From NCBI GenBank assembly GCA_015847255.1, contig JADLZK010009248.1:1-64000 (forward strand): 64,000 bases of DNA, in the 5' to 3' direction. Made by a program: the position numbers and the translations under genes. The stretch's first letter is position 1, and each line of letters starts with the position of its first letter. The DNA is from Hyparrhenia diplandra. Taxonomy: Eukaryota > Streptophyta > Magnoliopsida > Poales > Poaceae. Shown in pieces: positions 1 to 9,991 of this stretch. The notes beneath the pieces are model-generated. The model worked only from the letters and a program-made list of their open reading frames with translations. It ran no database searches and was not told the origin of the DNA.

Positions 1-1670
1 TTTACAGACTATGCTGACTTCTGCTTTAAGACTTATGGCGATCGTGTGAAGCACTGGTTTACATTCAACGAACCAAGGATAGTAGCACTACTTGGCTATG
101 ACACAGGGTCAAATCCTCCTCAAAGGTGCACCAAATGCGCTGCCGGTGGGAATTCAGCAACCGAACCTTATATCGTTGCTCATAATTTTCTCTTAGCACA
201 TGCTGCTGCAGTTGCAAGATACCGTTCAAAATATCAGGTATTTTCTTCTTGAAAATCTCAAAAGAATCCCCTGAAAATAAAAGCTATGAGTGCTAAACTG
301 GTGTTATTTTTCAATTAAGTGTGTGGTCCAAAATTTTATTTTATTAAATGAAATGTGGCAGGGTCTATATATGCTTGGAACAATGCTCCATTGCTCCATA
401 TCTATTTCTTCATGAAATGCATTAGCTTGTTTTCTTAAATAGTTGGACATACACAGTGAATCTCAATAATTAACTTCTTGGATTTAAAATTACTGATGGA
501 AGAGTGGCACAATTTTTCAAAAATGTAGGCTGCCCAGCAGGGTAAGGTTGGAATAGTCCTGGACTTCAACTGGTATGAAGCTCTGACAAACTCACCTGAT
601 GACCAAGCAGCAGCCCAAAGAGCTAGGGACTTCCACATTGGCTGGTAAGCTATATCAGTATCCTCTGTCAGAACCTAAGTTTTGATAAATGAAAACTGTA
701 TAGTTAACTGTTACAACTGATGCAGGTTTGTTGATCCATTGATAAATGGACATTATCCACAGATAATGCAAGATCTTGTGAAAGAGAGGCTGCCCAGGTT
801 CACTCCTGAGCAAGCTAAATTGGTCAAGGGCTCAGCAGACTACATTGGTATCAATCAATACACAGCCAGTTACATGAAGGGACAGAAACTGCTCCAGCAG
901 ACGCCCAGTAGCTACTCTGCCGATTGGCAGGTCCAATATGTTTGTGAGTTTCTTACCTTAAACTCTGCATTTTATATAAATATATTCCCTACGGTACTCC
1001 CAAAAATATATTTCGCCTAACCTAACATGTCCCATAAATTCTGTAGTTGCACGTAATGGCCAACCAATTGGACCACAGGTATGTAGTTCCTCCATTTACT
1101 CTTTCTCAATGTTATTTACTTTATTAGCACTGCATACTATGCTACCATCAGCAACAAATTCAAAATGACTGCAATAAATCCTTGCTAACCAATGCATGAA
1201 CATGTAGGCTAATTCTAATTGGCTTTACATCGTCCCGACGGGGATGTACGGATGTGTGAACTACCTCAAGGAGAAGTATGGGAATCCAACCGTCTACATA
1301 ACCGAGAATGGTACTCAACAGAATTCGCATCTCTTATTCCACATGAACAAGTTGGATACCAAGGAAACATATACCAATCTTTTTCCTTGTGTTACCAGGA
1401 ATGGATCAGCCTGGGAACTTAACCCGTGACCAGTACCTGCGAGATGCCACAAGGGTGCGGTACTACAGAAGCTACATCGGCCAGCTGAAGAAAGCCATGG
1501 ATCAGGGCGCAAACGTGGCTGGCTACTTCGCCTGGTCTCTCCTTGACAACTTCGAGTGGCTGTCAGGATACTCGTCCAAGTTTGGCATCGTCTATGTTGA
1601 CTTCAATACGCTCGAACGGCACCCGAAGGCGTCGGCCTACTGGTTCAGGGACATGCTTCAGAAGCATTGA
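1..1670 (+). CDS. GH1 beta-glucosidase, 3' portion (partial at window start)
   Basis: Glycoside hydrolase family 1 enzyme, expected to hydrolyse beta-glucosides or oligosaccharides, usually in apoplast or vacuole. Visible exons are 1-237, 529-644, 726-943, 1047-1078, 1208-1310 and 1399-1670; every junction is GT-AG and all phases agree. The acid/base motif TFNEP lies in the first exon and the nucleophile motif ITENG ends the fifth exon, so both catalytic glutamates are present. The late motif WSLLDNFEW and the C-terminal YWFRDML are also typical. The 5' end, with the signal peptide, lies outside the window. The sequence is very close to rice BGlu1 (Os3BGlu7) as I remember it, but with differences such as YGNPTVYITENG where I recall YGNPTVVITENG, so it may be the neighbouring Os3BGlu8 or an orthologue in another Oryza. 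No frameshift is seen. The family assignment is firm; the exact paralog is not. Confidence 0.95.
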
Positions 1671-2078
1671 GAACCTGAAGGTAACTATTTTGTTCAGCTT
1701 TGCCCAGTGTTTTGGATGACCGAATGGTTCAAATCCGGCCTCGTGCTTGGCTAGCAAAATGGGAATAAAAAAGAACCAATCCAGTCAATTGTGCATTTCC
1801 GAGTTATGGTCAGAATGTTGAGTTTGTGAGTATGTTCTCTGTGGAGTTTGAGCTGTGGTTATTTTATCGTGTTGATTGGTCATATTTGAAATACTTAATC
1901 AGGAAGGTGACATCTTGAGTTTTGAAACATAGAAATATTTTACACAATTGAATGTTCTAACAAAAAACAAAAATTTATATGAGTTTGTAGTATTTTACAC
2001 ATTCAGAACACAACGAAATTTAGTACATGACATCAAAAAAATCCACAAGGTCAAAAAGTTTTACACAGCCCTAAAGGC
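1671..2078. other. Beta-glucosidase 3' UTR and intergenic spacer
   Basis: AT-rich sequence after the beta-glucosidase stop codon. It probably holds its 3' UTR and the 3' UTR of the convergent TFIIS-domain gene. I see no coding or repeat structure. Confidence 0.5.
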
Positions 2079-2776
2079 CTAAACCCTCCTACGACGCGTC
2101 GACGTCGAGAAGCGCCTATCGTCCGTCGATCTCTTCATGGCCGGCTCCATCTTCCTTGACCTGTGCTCGACTGCCATCTCCGGGACCTTGCGTTGCCGCT
2201 TCACGTCATCAGCTTCTCCTTGCCGGTGGTAGCCTTCTGCTCCTGGCCCTGGGTGCTTGCGCTTCGCATCACGTGTCCGCTCGTTCTTGGCGCACTCGTC
2301 TGAGACCTTGGCGGCTCGCTTGTTATCAGCTTGAAGATCTTGGGTGACTGGAGCTTTGATCGACGCGGCTTCGGCTTCGATGGACGCGGCTTCGGCTTTG
2401 ATGGACGCCCTCCACTGCGCCAAGACGCCGCGCGCGAGGGCGCGCGCACCATCCCGGCCTCGTGCCTCAGCAGGCTGTCGACGGCCTTGGCGACGTCGGT
2501 GCCCGCCAGCATGGTCGGCGTCACAGGGATCGGGACCGCCTGCAGCGTCACAAGCGCCTCGGCCATGGCCCTGTCGAGCAGCCGGCAGAGCGCCTCTGCT
2601 CGAGCGCCGCCGTCGTTGTCCGCGGCGGCATCGCAGTCGCAGAGCATCTCCACGAGCTCGCTCCTCACTTGCCGGTATTTGTCCCGGGAGCAGCCTTCGG
2701 TGGTTGCGGACTCGATAGCCGTGTCGATGGCGCCGAACGCCGGGTAGAAGGGCTTCCACCGGCGGGGCGCCATCAC
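2079..2776 (-). CDS. TFIIS/Med26 N-terminal-domain protein, frameshifted
   Basis: Reads from an ATG at 2776 (or 2773) into a leucine-rich helical region, then the TFIIS N-domain signature: LAGTDVAKAVDSLLRHEAG, followed in the next frame by ALARGVLAQWRAS. This matches the family pattern of T-x-IG-K-x-V-x-x-L-x-x-H followed by R-x-LA-x-x-L-x-x-W, which binds transcription elongation or Mediator partners in the nucleus. The two halves lie in different frames; the shift falls in a GCGCGC run near 2437-2450. One missing base would restore 231-232 codons. After the domain comes a short repeated segment (KAEAASIEAEAASIKA) and a lysine/arginine-rich tail ending at 2079, consistent with nuclear localisation. 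No intron is apparent. The protein is shorter than full Med26/TFIIS proteins and has no zinc ribbon. It could be a genuine single-domain rice protein or a decaying copy; the shift may also be an assembly error. Confidence 0.6.
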
Positions 2777-3389
2777 CGCTGCCTGCGACGGCGTGCGTGC
2801 GTGCCCTTGGATTGGATTGGCTGCGGGGAACTAGCAAAGCTCTCGAGATCGGCGGCGGTGAGGAGAAAGGGTCTTGATGATCGATGCCTAAGAAGGAGTA
2901 TAGGACAAGGACGATGGCACACGGCGCTTTATATCGATCGTCGTCACGAACGCGATTGCGAATCGTATTGTGGAGATTGGTATGTTCGATTCGAAAACGA
3001 ATTCGTGGAACAAACGCGATCCAGGGGGATCATGGGACGACGCGGCTTATGAATCCGACTGAGACACTGAGGAGATTGGTTGTTCGAATCCGACACGAAC
3101 TAAACGCTGCTGCCGCGTCTAGTCTGGTTGAATTTGCCGCGCCTCCCCTTACCCCAAAATTAGGGGCGGCGGGCGCCCGTCCTAAACTGCAACGAAGAGA
3201 ACAAGCTCATGTCTAAGTTTGCCTTCCTCGGCAAATCTCAGCCAAAGCCATCGCGAAACATGCATCTGTGGCCACACGCGCGCCATTTTGCATGCCGACC
3301 TCCACCAGACACGGTCGTCCCCGCGATCCCCCCAGGGCCAGGCTCCGTCCGCGCGCCACCGCCACTGCCGTCGCATCGCCACCGCCATT

Positions 3390-4112
3390 ATGGCATCGGC
3401 GCCCGTCAAGTTCGCCGTGCTCGCCGTCGCCATAGTCGGCGCGGTCGCGCTCAGCTCCTTCTACCGCTACCGGTGCCGCCACCTGCCGTCGCCCTTCATG
3501 TCCGCCGGGGTGCTCCGCCTCATCGTGGTGAGCAACGAGCAGGAGGTCGGCGAGGACATGGACCTCGCCGCCGGCAACGTGGAGCTGCAGTGCTACGGCT
3601 TCGGCGAGCACAACCACAACCGGTCGGCGTGGTCGGCGCGCGCCGACATCCCCAGCGGCGCGGAGGCCAACCTGACGTTCCCAGCCGTGCACGGCGACGA
3701 GGTCTTCGAGGTGCTCTGCTCCTACCGCGGCGCCAACCGGTGCTGGGCGCACGGCGTCCGGTTGTTCGAGAACCCGGGCCACGACAACCTCTTCTGCTCC
3801 CAGCTCATCGGCGGCTGCACCGTCAGGTTCCGCAAGGACGGCGGCGTCGAGAAGGTGTACCAGACCAACGGGGAGAATGACCTGCAGCCGCCCATCTTCA
3901 TGGGCTTTGTGCCGGACTTCGACAACGCCAGGGACAGCGGATGCTCGTCGGCGAGCTGCGTTGGGAGGACCATCAACAGGGTCATAGGCGAGGAGAGCTG
4001 CTGTGACGATTCCTGCTGGGGGGTGGGAGAAAGCATTGCACAAGAAATGATCCATGCTCCACGCATGCACCATGTAGAATTTAAACTTGATCTTTTGTAT
4101 AATGTACTGTAG
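3390..4112 (+). CDS. Secreted or membrane-anchored cysteine-rich protein, possibly S-protein homologue-like
   Basis: Single-exon frame of 240 residues from the ATG at 3390; an in-frame ATG at 3219 exists, but its extension looks like non-coding leader. The chosen start gives a hydrophobic N-terminus (KFAVLAVAIVGAVALSSF) that can be a signal peptide or anchor. The body contains FEVLCSYRG, then DNLFCSQLIGGCTVRFRKDG. This order (hydrophobic-C-x-F/Y, then D..C...C-x-V-x-F-x-x-DG) resembles the core of plant self-incompatibility S1-type proteins, but the similarity is weak and the C-terminal third, with a cysteine-rich stretch (GCSSASCVG, ESCCDDSC), is not part of that fold. It is divergent from the TFIIS-domain gene, with about 600 bp between the two starts. 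Function unknown; the coding call is good, the family call is tentative. Confidence 0.6.
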   Translation: MASAPVKFAVLAVAIVGAVALSSFYRYRCRHLPSPFMSAGVLRLIVVSNEQEVGEDMDLAAGNVELQCYGFGEHNHNRSAWSARADIPSGAEANLTFPAVHGDEVFEVLCSYRGANRCWAHGVRLFENPGHDNLFCSQLIGGCTVRFRKDGGVEKVYQTNGENDLQPPIFMGFVPDFDNARDSGCSSASCVGRTINRVIGEESCCDDSCWGVGESIAQEMIHAPRMHHVEFKLDLLYNVL

Positions 4113-4623
4113 AGCATTTTAATGGATAGAATTCACTTGAAGCCAGTTTAATTGCTAGTCAAGATGGTGCTGAATCAATCAGAGTTTGAATGTAGCAAAA
4201 TTCAAAAGGAAAAAACAAGCATGTCCCAACTCCTAAGCAAAAAATAAAAATAGCCAACTTAGTGGAAACATGTAGATGATTTGTTATTACACCACGGCCA
4301 GTAACAACCAGGGGCCATGGTCCCCAAAGGAGTACAACAGATGGAACTTCAATAGACACATTTGCAATACTGTCACTGGAGCATTTGCTAAAAAGCAAAA
4401 TTTGGCACAGCCAATGTCTACATAACAACAAGACATGAGGTATCAACCAGATTGTAATAATGATGTGCTTGACATTGCAATTGTAAGCTGCGCCAGAGGA
4501 AACAAAACAAGTGCCCAAGTAGCACTCTCCTCAAAAAGTGAATAATTAAGCAAAATTTAGAAGAAAAAAAACTAGCAATTGCATCAATCCAGGGTCCAGC
4601 ACAGCCATATGAATGATGTTTGC
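4113..4623. other. Convergent 3' UTRs of the cysteine-rich gene and eRF1
   Basis: AT-rich stretch between two convergent stop codons. Nothing beyond probable 3' UTR sequence is visible. Confidence 0.5.
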
Positions 4624-5935
4624 TTAATCAGAGTCTTCATAGACACCCTCGTCATCAGAAAGCTCATCAAAAGAACGGATGTCCAGTTGATAACGCAGCA
4701 TGCCACCAATGCCGCCAAATCCTCTGCAAAACTGAGATCCTTCTTGGGATTTGTTGGTAACAAACTCAAGTGAACACCCAAACTTTTTGTACTCGTTGGC
4801 AAACCATTCCAAGAGTGAGGTTTTCTCCTGAACCTCCAGCTCAGCATTGGTAGATGGATCACGGAAATGACTCTGGTCAGTTTCTTGCTCTTTATTCAGA
4901 TGTTTGATAACAGTTTCTCCAGTTGCACTATTCTTAAGCACATATCTGTTGACATCAAGGTTTTCCCACACTATCAGTGTTTCCACAGCACCCATTTCAA
5001 GAGCTTTCAGTGTGTCATCAACACCAAACACATACTTTCCCGTATCTTGACTAATTTCTTCAAAATACTTTCCGATCAGCTTTTTCTCTTGTATGAACTT
5101 CACATTTGCTAGAAGTTCAGCTGACAACTCAATAGCTTGGTTAAAACCGCTCTCCCCACCATATGAAACATCAACCACATTAAGTATTTTGACCTGGAGA
5201 CGCTGATCAAACATGTCAGATTGGCTCAGCTCTGTCTTAAAATCAGCAGAACCAGCCAATATAAGTCCAGCAACATTAGGCTGACTGGTAGCTGGATTGA
5301 TGAAAACTGTGTGGCAAGTTCAGCTGTCTTTCGGACATAATTATGACGTTTTTCCATTCGAAGGCGAGCAAAGCGAAGAGCAGATTGTCCTCCTCTTCCA
5401 TGCTTCTTTGGGAGATCAACAGTGAACTTGTGAAGCACTTCACGAGTATTACCACTCAGTGTACCAAAAAGAGTTCCATTACCATCCATAACAATGAACC
5501 CAAACTTGTCATCAGATTCCAAGAGTTCGTTCAAAGCTTCAGTGTGGAACTTATTGTCACAAAGGTACAGGGATGCATTGATAGGCTTGAAGGGTTCAAA
5601 ATCAATAGTAACTTTCTTTTCCTTGCCATCTTCAGTAACAATTGTTCCAGTGTAGAGAACAAGTCCATTTGGGGGAACCTTGTTATACAGCTTTAGCCTC
5701 TGCTGAGCTGAGGTGATGGCTGCTAAAACAGATTGCCGATTGACTCTACTCTTAATGTTTGAAGCAGTACCATATTCATCACCCAACATCTTGGTCACAC
5801 GGGAAACTTGGTCACGAGGTGGCATAATCAGAGAGATCATGCTGGTGCCATTGCCTCTAGCAGCTTCCAATGCCTTGATCAACTTCTTGATCTTCCAAAT
5901 CTCGATATTCTTGTCAGTTTCTGACCATCAGACAT
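4624..5935 (-). CDS. eRF1: Eukaryotic peptide chain release factor subunit 1 (eRF1), two 1-nt frameshifts
   Basis: eRF1 recognises all three stop codons in the ribosomal A site and triggers peptide release with eRF3 in the cytosol. The coding region is intronless, with its ATG at 5935. Diagnostic motifs are present: TASNIKSR (NIKS, stop-codon recognition), LYLCDNKF (YxCxxxF), HGRGGQSA (GGQ, peptidyl-tRNA hydrolysis), and the acidic tail DEGVYEDSD. The frame is broken twice. Near 5918-5924 one base is missing just after the start. Near 5303-5306 a T run (on the coding strand) is one short, which separates TAELATQF from its continuation NPATSQPNVAGL. Adding one base at each gives 437 residues, the expected length. 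For an essential, highly conserved protein, assembly error is likelier than inactivation. A leader exon and a leader intron lie upstream (separate entry). Confidence 0.95.
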
Positions 5936-7150
5936 CTTGGTGAAAGCACAGTACTTGAATCAGCCTGCAGAATACCAGAGGTGAAGACCAAGGCAATCAG
6001 ATAAAGAGGGGGATATAGAAGCTGGCACATAAGCATATTACAAATATAGTAATACCAAAAGGAGAGTAAATAGTGGTAGTACATTAAGCACAGATGTTTC
6101 ATATCGAAAAGGGAGTGGTTATATCTAACGTCATCCAGGGACAGATGCAAACATAGAAGCAAAAAAAATAGTATGCCTCAAACCAGAGACCAATATTTAA
6201 GTTATTGACATATACTCTTCATTAATTTGTGCACACCGCACTGAGTTATGATTGTGGTCACATGAAAATTACTATCTAATATTCACAAATGCACCAAAGT
6301 AATGAGGAACCTTATGTTCTATGGTGCCAATACCAATAAATAGCTACATATGACAGCATTAAATATTGTATAGTAAAACCAGGGGACTAACTAAACAAAT
6401 GAAAAACTTTTAAGGTAACAAACATATTCTAGCAACAGTTTCGGGAGTAAAATAGGCATCCTATGAATAATTTCAGAGCTCTTATTAAAAAAAGAATAAT
6501 TTCAGAGCTGATGCTACACAGTAAACTATTAATGGTTGAGCTTACACACTATTCACAAGAATTTTTCGAATGATTTGCGCATCCTTTTGCACTCAGTTTT
6601 AATACATACACGATTAGACTGAGATTCTAAACACCTACCGAAAGGATGACTCTCTTGGATATTTAAGAGCACATGAGAGATCTAATAGTGAATAAATACA
6701 GAGACTCGCAGTCAACAAACCAACAAAATGTTATGAGAGAAATTATTCCTCAGAGGAAAAATTATCGGCCACAACTCACATCATCTAAAAGGTCAAAAAG
6801 CTACCACAACCGTTTAGCTGGGCGGACCCAGTAAAGACATGGGTGATAATTTTTTGCAAAACAATCGAAGTTAGTAGGCATAATACATGCATAAACTTGT
6901 AATTAGATCAGATCCGAATGCAAATAGCTTAAGCTAGGGTTTGCGAGCTCGGTTTCGCACAGCAGGAAGACAAGGCAAAGAGGATTCGGGCGCACCTGGT
7001 GGGTGGTGATTGTCGCCGGCGAAGGACCAGAAGAAGACCTGGGCAGCTGCTGTATCGCGGCAGCGGCGGTCAACCAGTCGTCGCCAAGAGAGAACGAGAG
7101 TGAGAAAGAGAGCGCGAGTGCAGGGCGGTAATGGAGAGGTAATTAGCACC
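5936..7150 (-). promoter_or_regulatory. eRF1 5' leader: exon 2 leader, leader intron (5965-6995) and leader exon 1
   Basis: On the minus strand an acceptor (TTCTGCAG) ends at 5965 and the leader continues to the ATG at 5935. A donor (CCACCAG|GTGCGC) is at 6996/6995, giving a leader intron of about 1,030 bp. Leader exon 1 extends upstream from 6996 to roughly 7150 through CT-rich and GCC-rich sequence; its start is not defined. The first part of the intron carries AAACCCTAG and CGGATCTGATCTAA. The block around the donor is clearly similar to the leader of ERS1 at 44.2-44.4 kb (see findings). Leader introns of this kind often raise expression in cereals, but that is inference here. Confidence 0.7.
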
Positions 7151-7271
7151 CGCTACTACACTATCGGAGACGGTAATAATGATGGGCATTGTCTGGAGCA
7201 GACCGGGTCTGGTCGAGCAATGGTCTTTACAAAGTCAACCAGAGATGACGCGTTTAACGCTCATAGCAGTA

Positions 7272-7511
7272 CTCCCTCAATCCCAAAATCCCAAATTGTA
7301 GGTTCGTTTGATTTTTTTGGCTTCAAGTTTAACCATTCATCTTATTCAAAAAATTTATGCAAATATAGTCAAATTTAAGTCATTCTTTAAAAACTTTTAT
7401 TAATAAAGAAAGTCATGATAAAAGAAGTGATATTTTGCACAAATTTTTAAATAAGACAGTGGTTAAACTTGTTGTTAAAAAGTCAAACGACTTATAATTT
7501 GGGATGGAGGA
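7272..7511. mobile_element. Stowaway-like MITE
   Basis: Terminal inverted repeats CTCCCTCAATCCCAAA on the left and TTTGGGATGGAGG on the right, about 240 bp apart, with an AT-rich interior. The ends fit the CTCCCTCCGTCCC consensus of rice Stowaway MITEs (Tc1/mariner). Confidence 0.75.
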
Positions 7512-7564
7512 ATTAATTGTTATATGTGTGTTCCATCTGATCTTATACATGACAATCTTATATA

Positions 7565-7778
7565 CTCCGTCCTAAAAAGAATGACGCTGTGGAAAGCATA
7601 TAAGTCAAACTTTCTCCATTTTAACTAGTTTATAAAAAAAATACGCAACATTTATATCTCTAAATAAATTTATTAAAAACTAGATCACTTATCATAAATA
7701 TTTATATATTTTAATATATAATTACCGCGATACGTTGACTTTTTAGAAAATGGGAATGATATTTTAGGATCGAGGGAG
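7565..7778. mobile_element. Stowaway-like MITE
   Basis: Left end CTCCGTCCTAAAAAGAATG, right end TTTTAGGATCGAGGGAG, bounded by TA on both sides (7563-7564 and 7779-7780). The length of 214 bp is typical. Confidence 0.8.
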
Positions 7779-9029
7779 TACATAGTATATTAGTTAAAGT
7801 ACAAATACAAATCCTAGTTTTCTTGTTTCCATTCTCATATGTGGCAAGCAACACCATATATAAGCCTAATAATATGCTGGGTGTACTTGGTCGAGTTCGC
7901 GGGTGATATGGATAACGGTAAGTGTCGATTCGGTTAGATTAGGGGGCGGAATTGACACGTGTTCGTCGACCGTTGGAGCTCGAAGACGGCGTGGGGGCTG
8001 CGGCTTCGCCGGCGGGCGACAAGCGGCGGCAGCACGAGCAACCGCGGAGAGGGAAGGGGCCACGGCCGAGGGAGGGAGCGGCCGGCGGCGCGCAGCGCCG
8101 CGGCAGCGGCGACGCGCGGGGGCAGCGGGGGCGGCGGCGGCGGCAGTGGAGGAGCCGAAGATAGATGGGTACTTTTTTTATTGCTTGCTTATCCCCTAGA
8201 GATTACATGCCTCTTGCTTATATAGCCCGGCTAGTGGGACTTGTAAGCTAAGCAATCTCTATAAGGTTTCCTTATACGATCGAATACCTTTTATAAGCAA
8301 TATTTGTTTATTTCCTAATAAGGGTCTTCCTTATAGATTGAATATCCCTTTTACACACCAAAAATTCCTAAGATAATCTTAACTTGAAGACGAAGCAAAG
8401 TCGGACTCAGACGGGAGAGAGGCGGCGGCGGCGTGGGGGGGCGCCTGCCAGCGCACGCGCGCCCCCCTCGTGAGCCGGCGGCGTCCGTCAGCCCTTTAGC
8501 CCTCCCCGGTCGCCCACTCGCGGGTCCATGACAAGAAGCAATGTTTTTGTTCAAACCCCTAAAAATCGACTGGGCAACCCGGCTCGTGTTTGCGAGCGTT
8601 GGTGTGTCCTGGACCACAGCCTGCCACTGCAACTAGTGGTCGGGAGCTTCACTTACTAGTGCATGGAAACCTAAAATTTACTGCAGACCAGTATCAAGTT
8701 GTAGATGGCAAAGCTAGATGTTACCAAAAGCGCATATCACTACCTTTTCAACAACAGTAACGGGAGTCCAAGAAAAGCTCAACATCTCGGCTTAGTGCAG
8801 GTGCAGGAACGAAGCCGGTATTGCGGTAGCCGTTGCTAGTCTTTGCATCATCTTCATATCTATCTATAACCCCTATATAGACAAGACCCACTAGGGGATT
8901 TCTCTGGGCTGTGGTGAAGCCACGTCACCAGAAACCTCCTTCCGATCCGTCAGTGCTCTCTGATTCGTCAAAAAAAAAAAAAAAAAAACTCGGTTAGTGC
9001 TTTGCCTTCGTCCTGCGTTTGAAACGTCG
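7779..9029. other. Non-genic, GC-rich patches
   Basis: Two GC-rich blocks (about 7950-8160 and 8400-8540) give open frames in several phases with low-complexity alanine/arginine/glycine translations. I see no domain and no convincing splice structure. An 18-base A run is at about 8970-8988. Confidence 0.4.
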
Positions 9030-9142
9030 TCCTCCTGCATACGAAGCATTCAAGCCCAGGTAACACGTCCTCCTGCATACGAAGCATTCAAGCCCAGGTA
9101 ACACATCCTCCTGCATACGAAGCATTCAAACCCAGGCAACGT
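9030..9142. repeat. Tandem repeat, 38-bp unit x 3
   Basis: The unit begins TCCTCCTGCATACGAAGCAT and ends CCCAGGTAACAC. Copies start at 9030, 9068 and 9106, exactly 38 bp apart; the third has two or three substitutions. Confidence 0.95.
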
Positions 9143-9192
9143 ACTAGCACCGTTCTCATTCTCAATTAATTAATCGGTTTATTTAGTAACGG

Positions 9193-9544
9193 ACATACAT
9201 CATCATGTTTTTTTTTTTTTTTTTTTTTTTTTGAGAATGACACAGTACAACGCAGACGCTCACAACACGCACGCACACTCACCCCTATGAACACACGCGA
9301 CGCAAACCCTACCCCTACGAAGCACCTCGGAAGGACGAAAGACCGGCAGATCTCGGAGATTCTCGAAGTCACCGGTGGCGCCTCGTCGTCGACGGAACGC
9401 CGCTTACCACTTAATGCACAACGCCGGAAATCCCGGGGAAAATCCCAAGAAAGGTGCGAGGCGGGATTTGAACCCCGGTGGGTAGCCCCACCTGGACCGC
9501 CCTACCATTGGACTACAAGCCAATTCGCACATACATCATCATGT
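9193..9544 (-). mobile_element. tRNA-derived SINE with poly(A) tail and 16-bp target-site duplication
   Basis: Read on the minus strand, the head contains a pol III A box (TAGTCCAATGG) and a B box (GGTTCAAATCC) spaced as in a tRNA, followed by a roughly 230-bp body and an uninterrupted poly(A) tail (T run on the plus strand, from 9208). The insertion is flanked by a perfect 16-bp direct repeat, ACATACATCATCATGT, at 9193-9208 and 9529-9544. This is a complete SINE about 320 bp long; the exact rice family was not identified. The perfect duplication and intact tail suggest a fairly recent insertion. Confidence 0.9.
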
Positions 9545-9991
9545 GAGCCGCCCATTCGTCAACGATTCACCTCATCACTGTTCACAACATTTGTCGCTTC
9601 TTCTTCTAATCGGTTTTGCTATAAATTCTCCTACAGCCTCATCTGTTTACCTCCCCTGGCCTCACCTCATTGCAGAGCCGCGACTCTACGAGATCCTTGC
9701 TGCGCCTGAGCTGAGCAAGCTTGCAGGTGCGGTGTCCCACCGTGTGCAATTTCGATTATCGACATGAGAAGCCCGTCATGCATGCAACCTCGCCACAACC
9801 TCCAAATCGCTGCTCGCCATCCACACGGCTGCCCAGGCCACGCGCGCAAGAGCGATTTGCTCAAGCAGGTGTGTGTTAGTCAATGAACAGATGGACGAGA
9901 GAGAATCATGGTAGTAGATGCCACAGACCAATCATTGTTTGTCTTATCAATATTGAGATTCGTAGATGATGTATTGCTTTCTTTCATTCAA
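9545..9991. other. Non-genic spacer between SINE and Helitron-type end
   Basis: No coding structure could be supported. Short open frames lack recognisable domains. Confidence 0.4.

Noticed and set aside
3209..3880. Long arginine/proline-rich frame overlapping the cysteine-rich protein gene
   Set aside because: It is a shadow of the GC-rich coding sequence in another frame; its translation is low-complexity and has no domain.
7903..8225. Overlapping GC-rich frames with poly-Ala/Gly/Arg
   Set aside because: No domain, no splice signals, and three frames are open equally, which indicates composition and not coding.
9466..9525. Functional tRNA gene
   Set aside because: The A and B boxes belong to a SINE head with poly(A) tail and target-site duplication; no complete cloverleaf or terminator was seen.
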